A stretch of 64,000 nt of DNA from Ditylenchus dipsaci. Lineage: Eukaryota; Nematoda; Chromadorea; Rhabditida; Anguinidae. The first letter of the stretch is position 1, and every line of letters starts with the position of its first letter. The stretch is taken from contig SADC01000098.1 in the NCBI GenBank assembly GCA_004194705.1, positions 682,001-746,000 of the forward strand, read 5' to 3'. The notes under the pieces are model-generated. The model did no database searches, was not told the DNA's origin, and saw only the letters and a program-made list of their open reading frames with translations. Made by a program: the position numbers and the translations under genes. Of the stretch, positions 1 through 12,600 are shown one piece after another.

Positions 1-778
1 CCCGTGCCAATATTTTTTATGCCGGTGCCGAAATTTCGAACTTTACAGCACTGCACACTGAAAAAAATCCAGAAAGGGAATTTTCGCACAGAGGCATGTA
101 GCCATGAAACAGACTCCAGATTCAGAATCAGCTTAAAAATACACCTGACAGGGTTTTGAAGTTACGTAAAATAAGCTTTTGGATTAATTAGCAAAAGTAA
201 AAAAAAGCCCGAAAAATGTCTTTAAAAAAAATCTGACGAAAAACACCTGCAAACTTGAAACTTTGTCACCGAATTCGTTTCCAGCATGGTCGATTTAGTT
301 TAGAAACTGTTCTTGGAAATAGAAAGTCACTTTCAAGTTTCGGATTCTTTTCAAGAAAAAAAATTGAAATTCAAAAAATCTATATTGAAATGTTTTTGTA
401 TCGAACGGAATTAGAAATTTGACAGTTACTTGCTATTTTTAAGTATAATCTGGTGTCAATTTATTTTGCAAATTTAGAAAAACTGCTTAAATTAATTTTT
501 ATCCGTAACATTATTTTTGTATGTAGGCAAATGACACACCATTAGAAAGCCGAGACAAAGGGCTTTCTTTTAAACATAAAAGAACATGCTGCAGTAAATA
601 AATCCAATGCTCATTAGCCTAAAGAAAAAACCATCCATTTTCAAAGAGTCGCTGTGAAAATTGGTCTATTTGAGGGCATTGCACTCATGTTCGGAGGTCT
701 GATTTTGTGATATTCGTGCGCAGCAGTTACTAAAACCTCCAGTCAGTCCATTTTTACAGTCCGTCTTTTTGTGTTAAT
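1..778. other. AT-rich DNA, no gene seen
   Basis: No reading frame or splice-bounded exon was found on either strand, and I see no RNA gene or clear repeat. The left edge carries GGTGCCG-like bases also seen near 6630-6680. Confidence 0.5.
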
Positions 779-1001
779 GAGGCATATCAGCGCGTTAAAC
801 TGCAATTTAAGGCAGGGACCATCAATTTTTCAAAAACCGTCCTTGTTTTCACTCGTTTCAACTCAAATTCGATATTTATGACCGTATTCTACTGCGGCAG
901 AAAACTTTTTTCGTATCAGCCAGAACGCTTTTGAAAAATAGTCAAGAGAGAAAGAAATTGCTGGTCCCCGACTTAATCGCAGTGTAACGCGCTGGTATGT
1001 T
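779..1001. mobile_element. MITE family A, copy 1
   Basis: Terminal inverted repeat: the left end contains CAGCGCGTTAAACTGC and the right end, read in reverse, CAGCGCGTTACACTGC, followed by matching GGGACCAGCAAT. Further copies are at 13722-13951 and 50311-50528. Open frames here on both strands (863-1315 minus, 1019-1360 plus) run through the repeat and are not genes. Confidence 0.75.
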
Positions 1002-2385
1002 CTCCAAAAGCTTTCAAAGTGCCAAGCAAAATAAAAAAGGAAAGAATAAAAAAAAGCCAAAAAACAGCAAAAAAATGGGCTAGGGTAGATCTGGAAAAAA
1101 TGAGATTTGGCAAACCGATATTTGGCAAGCCGATATTTGTCGCTAAACAAGTAGCTAATCAGATTCTGAGCATGGTTTGGCAGACGAAACGTTATAAAAA
1201 TACTTTCGGGCGTTTTGTAGGTTACCCGTGCCTTAAGATCTCGGTTAAGCTTGCTAAATATCGTTTTTACCGTAGCATACGTTTGCAAAAACGTTTTGGT
1301 GGAAACGGACTCCAATGCAGAAAAAAATTAAGTCCAATATTGGTTAAAGGAAATTTGTAAATTAATTTTTTGGGTACCCTTTGTTCATTTTAGAGAGGGG
1401 GATTATTTGAAGGTATACAGGAAACCTAGCAAATATTGATTGAAGTGAGGGCGTGAAGGGTAAATAAAAAACAAAGGATTGGAAAAAAGAGCTAAATCTT
1501 TCACTAGCTTGAAGGGCATGAATGTGTTCACTAGTACTAATAATCCAATGGTTGATCTAGAGATCTCGAAACGACCAAGGGAAACCACAAGTAGTTTAGG
1601 GCTAGAGATGAGGCAATAGTTTGGAAGCACTTGCAAAAGAATGGATTAACTGCTTTTTGTTTCTCTAGTCATATCACTGAATTGATCCAGCAGTTGTTGC
1701 AGTATTAGGTGAAATTCTTTCAGTGCTTTCAATAGGACTTGTAAAGATAGTGAAAATAAAGAAGAAAATATAGCAAAATAAATTCGGGTTGTAAGAGTTA
1801 TAAAAAAATAAAGGGCACTCTCACAACACGTTTGCATCCGCATGTGCGGACTGTTGAATAGTCATAAATGAAAAATGTTTTTATGTCAATATATTTGTAT
1901 TGTCATTTTTAACAGTCCAGAGAAATCTCTCGTGTATAGGGCTTTTTGGTATGTTAGAAAATAATGAACACTTTTGAGGTTTATGATTGCTAAGCGTTTC
2001 GTGATGCTTGTTTACCTGAGTTTTCGCAATTATCTTTTCTTTCGAAATTATTTACCGTTACTCTAACAACTCCCTCCCCCTCTGATAACTCCCTACCCTC
2101 TAATAACTCCCGACCCCTCCAATTATCCCACATATTCCTTGCGGTTAACATTTTTATACATCAAAAAACATTCTGATCAACGAACCTAAAATATCATCTT
2201 GTAAAGATTGTTGGCGTCGTTCTAACGGACTTTTCCAGTCAGGACAATACGTTTCAGATTGAAACGTATTGTACCTAAAAATATGCCTAGTTTAAATAGT
2301 CCATTTCAAACGACGACTTATCTTGTCCAGAAATACTCGACAGAGCTAGTAAGTTTCATAATTTTTTTTGCTGGATTTTCGATTT
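1002..2385. other. intergenic, no gene seen
   Basis: AT-rich sequence with no supported exon. The only structure noticed is a short direct repeat at about 2061-2125, with about four degenerate units of CTCTAATAACTCCC. That motif resembles the subterminal units of the TACCGTAT-ended MITEs found elsewhere in the window. Confidence 0.45.
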
Positions 2386-3223
2386 ATGGAGCGTGCTCAA
2401 ACATTCTTCGAGGTTAGTGATTTAGATTCTATTAGTACTTTGTCCAGTCAGTCAAGTCTGTCCAGTTCACTTATGGTACTCCAGTCCGGCGTTTCTAAAA
2501 TGAAAGGGGCCTATAATAGATAGGAGCCCTACGATAGGATAGCGCCCCTATCCTATATTGGGTGCCGATTTTCGAACTTGGCCCTTGTTGTTTTTTTCAA
2601 TTTTTTTGCGTAATAGTCTCAAAACTATTCATTTGCACTGTTACACTTTAAACCACTTTTTTGCACTTTAAGCCATTTTCACGAAAAAAAATTTTTGGTA
2701 CAAAATTTCCAAAATATTTTTTACCTTGGTCCCCCAAACTGATTTTTTTGGATTTTTTTTCCAAATTTCTCGAAATGTATTTTTAAAGTTTTTGTACCAA
2801 AAAAATTTAATTTTTTTTATAATTGCTGAAAGTGATTTAAAACTGCAAATAGAAAGTCTCTGAGACCTGAAAAATTAAAAAAACAACAACAGGGGGACCA
2901 AGTTCAAAAATCGGTACCGAATATAGGATAGGGACATGAAAGGTCCAGAGTTAGCTAAAGTTAAAGCTCATTTGCAAGCTTTAATGGACAGCATTATTAT
3001 CCAGTCCACCCCAGTAAAGAAGGTCCGAATCAGTTTGATTGAAGACTTAGATAACCCAGTGTATGCTTCCGACTTTCGATATGAATGGGAATATACCGCT
3101 CCAGCTAACAAGGAGTCTTCTGATGGACCTCCTATTGTATTTCGAGGTATAGTTGGATCGAGCATGCAAAGTCTGTCTGAATTGCCTGCCGATGATGCGC
3201 ATGCTTCTTTGAAGTATGGGTGA
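2386..3223 (+). CDS. unrecognised protein, ORF split by a MITE
   Basis: An ATG at 2386 opens a frame (MERAQTFFEV...) that runs to 2507. There element K (2508-2935) interrupts it, and the same frame resumes at 2944 and stops at 3223. Removing K and one copy of its flanking 8-bp repeat gives 134 codons including the stop, with the frame unbroken across the junction. The protein is Ser-rich near the N terminus, then has a helical segment (AKVKAHLQALMD) and a hydrophilic C-terminal part. I do not recognise the family. The frame is also open upstream of 2386, so the real start may lie further upstream or this may be a last exon. Whether K is spliced out, or the gene is broken in this allele, cannot be told from the DNA. 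Confidence 0.5.
2508..2935. mobile_element. MITE K, inserted in an ORF
   Basis: Long inverted repeats: the left arm contains CCTATCCTATATTGGGTGCC and the right arm, reversed, CCTATCCTATATTCGGTACC, followed by CGATTTTTGAACTTGG. The element is flanked by an 8-bp direct repeat ATGAAAGG (2500-2507 and 2936-2943). About 30 bp at the left end has no partner at the right. The core GGTACCGATTTTT...TTGGTCCCCCTGTT is shared with the ends of the large palindrome at 9585-11770, so K is probably a short member of that family. Confidence 0.75.
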
Positions 3224-3518
3224 AGCCAATAAAATGTGAAATGTTTAAAAAGAAACGAACAAAAGAGGTGCCACTGGGCACCTGTTAATCTGGATAGAAT
3301 TTGGGGAAGGGTAGGGGGTGAGCAAGGGTTGAAAGTACCAGTGCTAACGGTCCAAAAATGCCATTTATGTAGGGTAGGTACACGGCCCAGTTGGTTGATA
3401 TGATGTGAAATTCTATACCGAATTTCATGCTTACAGACACGATTAAGGCACCGATAGGCCCCTAATGACCCTGGTTATTCAAATAAGTATTACAAACCCT
3501 AGTATAGAACGGTACATG
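3224..3518. other. intergenic, no gene seen
   Basis: Short spacer between the split ORF and element L. No exon, RNA gene or clear repeat was seen. Confidence 0.4.
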
Positions 3519-4232
3519 ACAATTCATCGTTAGGAACGATTCATCGTCCCCTATGAAAAGGGGACAATTCATCGTCTCCCTAAAAAAGGGGACGATTAAT
3601 CGTCTCTTTTTCAAACCTGGGTTGGGTACCTAAAACCGAGTCGGTGATATCACAATTTCGGTATCCAACCTGTTCCACACGGGATTTCACGTATAGTTTC
3701 ACGTATAAGATATTTTTGCTACAGTCAAACTTTTCTATAAGCAAACTTCTCTACCTGGGTCCGGTCCCAAGAGGCGTATGTTCCGAATAATAAACCCTCT
3801 AATATACAGCAGGAATCGGTCCCGTAGATGTAGCTTATAGAAGATTGACTGTATTAGATTTCACTTTTTTTAACTATCCAAGCCGTCGAAGTCAATATTC
3901 ACTTACCCGAAAGGTACGCACCACAGCTTTTGGGGTTCGGGTGTATGAAACCGGAATTTCGGTCTACTCAAGCCTAATTTCCGATAGAATTTTAGGTCAG
4001 GAAAACAGAGTTGTTGCTGATTTTGACTAAATTTTAATTTTTAGACCATCCAGATGTGAATCCACCTAGAAGAGGGGTACCCACCCAAGGTCTTAAAAAG
4101 AGACGATGAATTATCCCATTTTCATAGAGGACGATGAATTGCCCCCTTATATAGGGGACGATGAATTGTCCCCTTTTCATATGGGACAATGAATCGTCCC
4201 TTTCATATAGGGACGATGAATTGTCCGTGTCC
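3519..4232. mobile_element. inverted-array element L
   Basis: Both ends are arrays of a 16-20-bp motif, CAATTCATCGTCCCC, in opposite orientation (3519-3610 and 4101-4232). The arrays are followed inward by a matching CTCTTTTT...GGGTACC segment. The interior has no convincing gene, and a smaller pogo-like MITE is nested at 3722-3851. I found no clear target-site duplication. Confidence 0.7.
3722..3851. mobile_element. pogo-like MITE nested in L
   Basis: Imperfect ends CAGTCAAACTTTTCTATAAG and, reversed, CAGTCAATCTTCTATAAG, flanked by TA. The CAGTC ends and TA target fit the pogo/Tc1-mariner group. Confidence 0.65.
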
Positions 4233-5767
4233 GAGAATATAATGACCCCCACCTCATCGATTTTCATTTTTTAAAATTAAGTAAAAAGTACCCAAATATA
4301 TGTCCCACATTCCCAAAAAGTGCGTGAGACGTTTTTTAGTCACAACTTCCATGGGGTGGGGGCGGGTTGTTATTTGACGCCACTATGATATACTCAACCC
4401 CTTGGAAAATGTTGCAAAATATGGCCGGTGTCGGTTTATTGAGTGTAACTTTAATGATCGGGACCACACTTAGGCTGTCCATGTATCGGGTGTGTCTGTT
4501 TTTGAATGCTTATAAAAGGCCCCAACTTTTTACTATAAAAGTGATTTTTCTGTAATTTTGGACGAGCTTCTTACTAATTTTGTTACCTCGAATTTCGACG
4601 AATTTTTTTTTTCATGTTTGAAAATAAGAGGAGAATCTAAGTACGCTTTTAGCTTCCTTTTCACCAGTTAAAACACTATTTTAATTAGGCATTCTATTTC
4701 CCTATTGATACCAGTTGCAAAGCCTCGTTGAAAATACAACTAATTTAATAAATAATTTATACAAGCTTTCACATATATATATTCTACAAGCAACACTATT
4801 TTTCAGCAACCATTCTAAATTTGCACATTAACATACAACAAATAAATTAGGATCTTCAGTGTCAAATATGTGGTGAAGGCACAGAAAGTGAGTTGGATTA
4901 GTAAAATTTTAATGCTAAATGAAGTTGTAGCCTGTTTTAGAAACCGGTCATTACCAAACCAGCATAACAATTTTTTCGCACAAGCGCATTTCAATGTAGA
5001 AAAATAGTAGAATTTGCGAAATACATTGTACAATGGGCCTAGTACCTGGCCCATAAGGTTGAACAAGTGTTTTAGCGTTAAGCAAGTTTTCTGAACAAAT
5101 AAAGGCAGCTCTTCCTTGAATTGCTGGGATATCATCTAAATTAAACAAAGTTTTTGAAAATACAGGCTAGCTCAACCTTTTCTCGCCATCAAATTTTGCA
5201 GTTTGTTTTATGGTATATGTTATCTTTAACCCTCCACCCTTAACACTAGAAACGGGTGTTTGTACTAAAGAGATCGTCTTGCTCAGAATTTTGGGCTAAT
5301 CAGTTCCACACCGATAGTGCTTGGGAAAAAGTTTCTTGTTTGCGGATAATTCTAGCTGTTTAGATCCGACATGCTATGGCTAGGAGTCAGTGTGATTTTT
5401 TCTCTACATCTTTTTATTCCACAAAACTTTTCTTTTTTCAAGCTTATTGGATGCAGAATCAACTGCGCTTCCGAATTAATGTAAATGTCTCTGTCAATGC
5501 TTTAAAAAAGTAATGAAAATAAATTAAAAGTTCATAGAAACATGTATTTTCTATCCTAGATCTTTTTTTGGAATAAATGTCCGGCATTTCTCTTTCCGCT
5601 CAAGACAATAAATATTTGAATTATGTCAAAATAATGCAGGAAATCCAATTTTAAAAATTAAGCGGGGAACTTAAGACAAAAAAGAAGAAAATAATAAGAA
5701 AGTAGGCGGGAGTTATCAGTTTCATCCAATCCATTTTTCAGATTACACAAATTTTAAGACAAATTTC
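4233..5767. other. intergenic, no gene seen
   Basis: AT-rich DNA. The short open frames here have no splice-site support or protein-like composition, and no repeat end was identified. Confidence 0.45.
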
Positions 5768-5892
5768 AAACCGAGGGCTGAAAAGAAAGGAACAAAAAAA
5801 AAGAGAAGATCTATATAAAATCACTTATCAGTCAAGGCTTTAGGTATCTTCTTTCTTTTGTTCTTTTTTTTCAGCTCTCGGTTTAAAATTTT
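5768..5892. repeat. short inverted repeat
   Basis: Arms of about 45 bp around a short loop. The left arm contains AAACCGAGGGCTGAAAAG and the right arm CAGCTCTCGGTTTAAA. Probably a small MITE, family unknown. The following stretch to 6326 holds nothing recognised. Confidence 0.6.
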
Positions 5893-6326
5893 TGCCTACT
5901 ATATACGTCTTCAATGGCACACACAGGGCTTTCTAGCAGGCATAAACTTGATTGTATGTGTCTTCATAAAAAAAGTTTAGAGACTAAAACAACTTTAATT
6001 TAAAAAAACACCCTGTATATTAAAAAAAACAGGTAATTCTCGACCAACATATTTTTCAACCGACTTCTCTTCGACTGCATTGAAGTGATCAAAGTGGCAG
6101 AAAAGTCATTTAATTATGCAGAATAGAGCTAGGCCCTGGAATGGCTTCGGACAGATAAAAATAAACTAATTAGAGCCGAACCCCAAACCACCATAGATCC
6201 CTTCAAACTATCCTTAACATCCAAGTGAATAATCAAATTTCTGATTTCATCGAACAAAATATACAGGTAATAATATTTTTAAGTGACTTCTTACTGAGCT
6301 TAGTAAGAAAGTACCAAAAATTGCAC

Positions 6327-6562
6327 AAAGGGCCATTGCCACCTGTTTTGAATTGTCCCCGCCAATTCAAATTTTTTGCCTAATCATTGAACTTCTGTAC
6401 CAATTTTTCAGCTTGGTTTCTAACAAAACAAGGCCTAGAATTTAATTTCAGGTACAGTTTTGTTAGAAACCAAGTTGAATAATCCGTACAGAAGTTCAAT
6501 GATTCAGAAAAAAATTTGAATTGGCGGGGACAGCCGTTGTTGGAGACGGCAATGGCCCTTTA
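6327..6562. mobile_element. MITE family B, copy 1
   Basis: Ends AAAGGGCCATTGCC and GGCAATGGCCCTTT. Long inner inverted repeats contain AATTCAAATTTTTTGCCT and TTCTAACAAAACAAGGCC. A second, diverged copy is at 48666-48890 in an HHEX intron. Confidence 0.8.
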
Positions 6563-6629
6563 AAAGCGGCAAAAAAGCATAGAATAACAACTCAGTTGAA
6601 GAAATTACCGGTTGAGAACTCGGGGTTGA

Positions 6630-6680
6630 AGAACAGCGCCGCACCGGTGCCGTGAGCTTCCGGTGCCGCACCGGTGCCAC
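6630..6680. repeat. GC-rich CGCACCGGTGCC repeat
   Basis: CCGCACCGGTGCC occurs twice in 50 bp and is itself nearly palindromic. It sits just downstream of the transporter stop codon, so it lies in that gene's 3' flank or UTR. Function unknown. Confidence 0.5.
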
Positions 6681-9600
6681 TTACAACGCTGGACCTAACC
6701 ATTCCATTTTAAGATTTTTATTTTTACCCGATAATCTTGAGATAAACTAAAAAAATTTCCGATTTTCAAGGGTTCGAAAAATAATCCCACGTGTGTGTCT
6801 ATGAAAGGAAACATGGACACTTTAAATTGACAAAAAAAGATGTGTCTACTCACATGAAAACTCCGTCCACTAGTCTCGGGCAGCCACTGGTAGATCACAA
6901 GAACATAGAAAAAATTGATAAAAATAAATGGCAAAAGCACAAATTGAGTCCCGTAAATATTGATTATAGAAAGTGAGATCGTTGTTAAAAAACCACCAAA
7001 TAAATTCTAAAAAATGTCTTTGTATATAAAGAGTCAGTTTTGTACTTTATACCTGTGTAATACCGCAAAGGGCTGACCCAAATATGCGGTCTCTCTGAGA
7101 AAAAAGTTCAGGCACAACGGTATAGGCACTAAAATTATTTTGTTAAACATATTTTTGAGTCAAGTCTGGAGGCCGCTTTTTAGAGTATTTCGCCTATAAA
7201 GATATCTCACCTTTCACTTGCAATAGCGGCCACGGATAGATCAAAAGCAGCCAAAAAGCGATCATATTTTTCATAGGCCATAAACCCAGAAATAAACCTG
7301 TAAATAGCTTTTTTGTTAATAAAGTGACTAACTTTATTCTTAACCAACCGCTATTATTCGACGGGTGGTACTGAAAAAGGCCAGTAACTACCAAAGATGA
7401 TGCCGCCATGCTTGCAATGGTGGGCACAATAAGCAGCAGCCTTCTAGAGAAGCCATCGAAGCAAAACAATAGTATAATGCTGAGAATAGCCTGAGGCAGA
7501 GACATCAGTAGAGAGGATTGCATGGCTTCGCTAGGAGCCATACCCACATTTTCGAACACTTGTGTAGAGTAAGAGATCCATAGCTAAATCAGATAAATAC
7601 TCACGACACAACCTTACTACAATACATAAATTACACCATCCGCGCCACAATTGTAGCCTTTAACGCAGGGTAGGTGACTGTACTTTTAAAAAATTGTACC
7701 TTTTCGGGACCCAAATCTTTTTAAATTTTGAGGTTTGCATCAAAATTGTTTTTGGTGCTCAAAAATGAATGAGTACTGGATAAAATGGCACTTTTCGGTC
7801 GAAAATGACAAAATTGTACTTTTTTAAAAACTTTGAGTTACGTACCCTGCTTTAACTGTAATCAAATGGAATCACATAAATGTTTGATTAAAAAAGTCAT
7901 AGCTAGGATAGGGTCCAGCCATTAGTCGAAGACCTACCGAATCTATCAAACATGAGGCATAGTTTTATCTGTAATCTAAACTACCAGAACGATTCAAGTG
8001 ATACCAAAGAATATGTTTTTTACAGTCATTGTTTGTCTTGGCAAACCCAGCACTTGATAAAGACTCAAATCCAGTAAGTACTTGGCTTCTATTGTAGTAC
8101 TATCTTTGCGCATGGGCAGTATCGCGAACGATGAGGCCTAGCCGAGGTGTGATTATTGCTGGTTGAAAACTTTCACCAATTGCCCTCCTGGGTGTGCTGA
8201 AACATGCACGCCTTGGCAATTTTTGGAAACCCGCAAGGGTGATATTGGTCTTGTCTGCGTAAAAGACAGTGTCTAGCTGTGTCCTTTTAATACTTGTTGT
8301 AAGTCATCAACTTTTTCGCGTAGGTTTTAATTTGAAATTCACTTACCCAATCATCCAGGTGAGCAAATGTGAGCACAAACATTGCTAGCATCAGTGGTCT
8401 CACAAAGGCTCCGCTTCTTAGTCTCCAATTCATCAATTGGAGCAATTTTTGCAGTTGCCGTCTAGACAATGTGCATGTATCCACTTGAAAGGAGCTAGAA
8501 ATGTATGTCCTTCTGGTATCTCTCCTATCTAGCTCAATCAATAGTGTACTTTGACTAGGTGACTTCTCAACCAGATTATGACAGATACTGCCGATCATCT
8601 GCTCTTCTCTCAAACTATCAACTTCAGAAAAAATGTCAGCCAGAGACAGATGCCAATCTTCTGAGCACTACCAAAACCCAACCATTATTTTGGTTTCTAC
8701 GTAAAAAGGCATACTTGGTAAAATTTCAGAGAGTCCAGAGCTTCCTGCCTCTTTCCAGCCATGAGTAAGGAGCGTGGAGAATCAGGTGCACTTATGATCA
8801 GTGCCAAGGCCAACGGAATTAACAGTGTGGGAGCGGCCAAGGCAAAGTGCCAGAGGTTGGGCGTGCCGAGCACACTTTCTAAGCTAATAATCATGCCTGC
8901 TAGTTCGCCAACACACGACCAAACTGTCTAAAAAGAAGCAATCTTTTTTTAGCGTTTGTATAAAGGATTAAAATTGAGTCTTGTGACTGAAGTCTTGGAT
9001 TGTTTGGCTCGTCCGAACTAGGTACTTAAGGCATCAGCAAGTTTGGTGAAACAAATGGTATTTTTGTGTTCCCAAAAGCTAAGAAAAACGTAATTTGGCG
9101 CTAGTAGCGAATACCCCCCCCCCCCCAACAAATTTTTTTTCAAAATCAGGTTTTAATCATTTTTAATAATATTACCGGTCAATAATATTACCGGTCATAA
9201 CAATTAATATTACCGGTCATAACAATTAATATTACCGGTCATAACAATGTTTCGGTCATAACAATTTTTCGGTCATTTTCTGGTCATAATCTTTTTATAA
9301 TATTAAAGGAACATGTAAATCAAAAGGTTGCAGAAAGATATAAAAAATCGGAAAAAAGCGTTAAAATTTTGAATATTTAGCGTAAAAAAACACAACGCCA
9401 ATGAGAAGTTGACAGCATGAAATGTTTTGGCACGCTGTGCGCCGTAAATGAGAATTTTTCACGTTTGAGTTCGCTTGGAACGCTATTTTAATTCCGAAAA
9501 TGTTTGACATTATTTCATTATAAAAAATTAATTGCAGCTAATTCATTTATCAAGCAAGGTAAAATGTAATTAATGACACAAGATGGCTCTACTGGAGAAT

Positions 9601-12600
9601 GGGTACCGATTTTTCACCTTGGTCCCCCTGTTACTTTTTCTATATTTTGTTTCTGTTTTATCATGATTTTCTGTTCATGATTTTCCATAGCTAAATAAAA
9701 AATGATCAAGGAATTTATATAAAAAGGTAGAATAGAATAAAAAGACGAACAGAATATTAACACGAGAAAGGCGGGTGGTGACTTTTGTTGCTTCTGGTGC
9801 AGAAATTCACGCTGAACACGATGATGCAATTAGTTTTTGAAATTATAAATTAAAGTGAGGACATCCAGGCAATTTAAAATTTCCAAAAACGAGACATTCC
9901 TGATCATCGAATTTTTAACTTCTTTTAGGTGTTTCTCACTTTGATGTATCCACTAGTTATGCAAATAATGTCTTAAAATGAAGGAAATACATCAGGCTAT
10001 CTAAGAAACACAAACATTTTAAGCATGGATGAAAAAAATAACCCTAACCAACCATTTTTCTGCCAAAAGACGTATTTACCAAAACAACGTTTAAATCACC
10101 AAAAGGCTCGTAACTTTTTGCACAGGTTATTTCACGGTATTATCTTTCGCAGATTCTTGTAGCGTAACTTGAGAGCTTTCGAATGAGCACAAACACTTCC
10201 ATGTTCATTCAGAAAAAATGCTGAAAAATCGATTTTTCTGAATAAAAACAACTTTATGCATGTACGAATCTTTGAACAGACGCGCCTTTAACTTTTACAG
10301 AGAAAATATTTGGCTAATGGAAATTATTGCAATCTGTAAAAGGTTCACTTTTTAATAGAACACTGGGTACAAATAACTGGATGACTTTGCACCTGATGCT
10401 GCACACATACTTTTGCAGAACAAATATGACAAGATATGACTGGCGTACTTTTCTGGCAGATTTCGCACTCCCTTTTATCGGCGTTGCTGGATGGGCACGT
10501 GTGATGCGACTTAATTAAATCAGTAAACCTCGCAGATTAGAATAACATCGTGCTTGACACTATGTTTTCCTACTTGACACTTGTAATTTTAGATTTTGCT
10601 TCCCCCATTGCTTTTTGCTGCAATTTCTGTTTCATTTTGTCTATTTCGTCTATCTATCTAATTTTTCCATCATCTAAGAATTCGAGCATTGAGTTGTGTT
10701 TCAAATTGAAAGAGAAGAATCATACCTCACGAACTGGCTGCAATTTCTTTTGAATAGGATCCGGAGCCTGGTTCTAAAGAAACAGCCAATTTACGGGACA
10801 CTGCTGAAGTTACATAATCCAAGATCAATCCAGAGACCGAACAGCTAAAATAACACAGACAGGATCAAATTTTATCGACAAAAAAACGTTGACTTACGGC
10901 TAAAATTTCGGTGGCGTTTGTTGTAATATCATCACTTATATCAGAATCACTGGCTTCGTTGAACTCGACATCAAAAACACCTGACATCTGAAAATTGAGC
11001 ATTTATGACTTTTATATGATTCAGTATTGACGATATTTTGTATCTTTATATTGTTTTTGACCAGACCTTATGTGTTTATATTTATTCTGTATTGCCCATC
11101 ACTATGCTAGAGATTGCAATAATTTCCATTAGCCAAATATTTTCTCTGGTAAAAGTTAAAGGCGCGTCTGTTCAAAGATTCGTACATGCATAAAGTTGTT
11201 TTTATTCAGAAAAATCGATTTTTCAGCATTTTTTCTTAATGAACATGGAAGTGTTTGTGCTCATTCGAAAGCTCTCAAGTTACGCTACAAGAATCTGCAA
11301 AAGATAATACCGTGAAATAACCTGTGCAAAAAGTTACGAGCCTTTTGGTGATTTAAACGTTGTTTTGGTAAATACGTCTTTTGGCAGAAAAATGGTTGGT
11401 TAGGGTTATTTTTTTCATCCATGCTTAAAATGTTTGTGTTTCTTAGATAGTCTGATGTATTTCCTTCATTTTAAGACATTATTTGCATAACTAGTGGATA
11501 CATCAAAGTGAGAAACACCTAAAAGAAGTTAAAAATTCGATGATCAGGAATGTCTCGTTTTTGGAAATTTTAAATTGCCTGGATGTCCTCACTTTAATTT
11601 ATAATTTCAAAAACTAATTGCATCATCGTGTTCAGCGTGAATTTCTGCACCAGAAGCAACAAAAGTCACCACCCGCCTTTCTCGTGTTAAATAAAAAGAA
11701 GAACAAAACATGGAAAAAAAATAACAAGGGGACCGAGGCAAAAAATCGGTACTCATTCTCCAGTAGAGCCAACAAGATTATGACCGATTTTTCATTATCT
11801 GGTCATAATCTAGATTATGACCGGTAATGTTACCAGATTATGACCGGTAATATTACCGGTAATATTACCGTTGCCCAACTCTAGGTAGAATACCGTATAA
11901 CCTCTATTAGACGGGCACCCTCTAATAGACGGGCACCCTCAAGGACCTATATCTCAGCGCAAAAAAATGTTTTTGCAAATCTGTTTTTCGCATTTTCTTG
12001 ATCACCTCGATCTTAGTTGATTCCGCTTTTTAGATTTTTTTGAGTACCCAAAAATCTCAAAATCAAAATATTTTTTTTTTCGATTTTTTAGGGGTTGAAA
12101 ATAGAAGGGCATGCCCATCTATTAGAGGTTATACGGTACGCTGAAAAAGGTGGTTTACCTTGTCCCCCAAGGCAAAAAGTCGAATTTTGGTCAAAAATTT
12201 TTTTTCCCCAAAATCAACTTTTTGAGTCAGAAAATGCCCGAAAACACCTTTTAATCGTTTTTAGCGCATAATAATTACTTAGAAATGATTAAAACCTGAT
12301 TTTGAAAAAAAATTGTTGGGGGGGGGTATCGCCACTAGGGTCCGTAATTTTAATGTTAAAGGACCATACTTCCTGATGCAAATGAGAATTTGACAAATTT
12401 TCTTTTGTCTCGCACTCTACTCTTTTGAGTCGTTCAAAATATCTACAAAGTAGAGTGCGAGACGAAAGAGAATTGTCCACGCGCATTTGAATATGCCAAA
12501 TTTTCATTTGCATCAACAAGTATGGTCCTTTAAGCTTAGGCTTGTCGAGTTCCGGTCACAGACTTTTTGAGCCTAGTGTCGAATGCAGGGCTCGTAAGTG

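Larger units (their letters stand above)
9090..12345. mobile_element. concentric inverted shells around element D
   Basis: An outer pair, 9090-9165 and about 12270-12345, is inverted: GCGCTAGTAGCGAATACCCC against a reversed CCTAGTGGCGATACCCC, followed on both sides by CAGGTTTTAATCATTT. Inside it lies a second pair made of ATTACCGGTCATAA units, direct within each side and inverted between sides (9165-9300 and 11775-11872). The large palindrome D sits inside both. This reads as successive insertions in one intron of the transporter gene. Confidence 0.65.

Noticed and set aside
863..1360. Overlapping open frames of 150 and 113 codons on opposite strands
   Set aside because: Both run through MITE A and plain AT-rich flank; there is no splice context or protein-like composition.
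3519..4232. CRISPR-like regularly spaced repeats
   Set aside because: The units differ in spacing and orientation, the two blocks are inverted to each other, and the window is eukaryotic.
9614..9829. 71-codon frame that recurs at 11618-11827
   Set aside because: The two are the same sequence in the opposite arms of palindrome D, not two genes.
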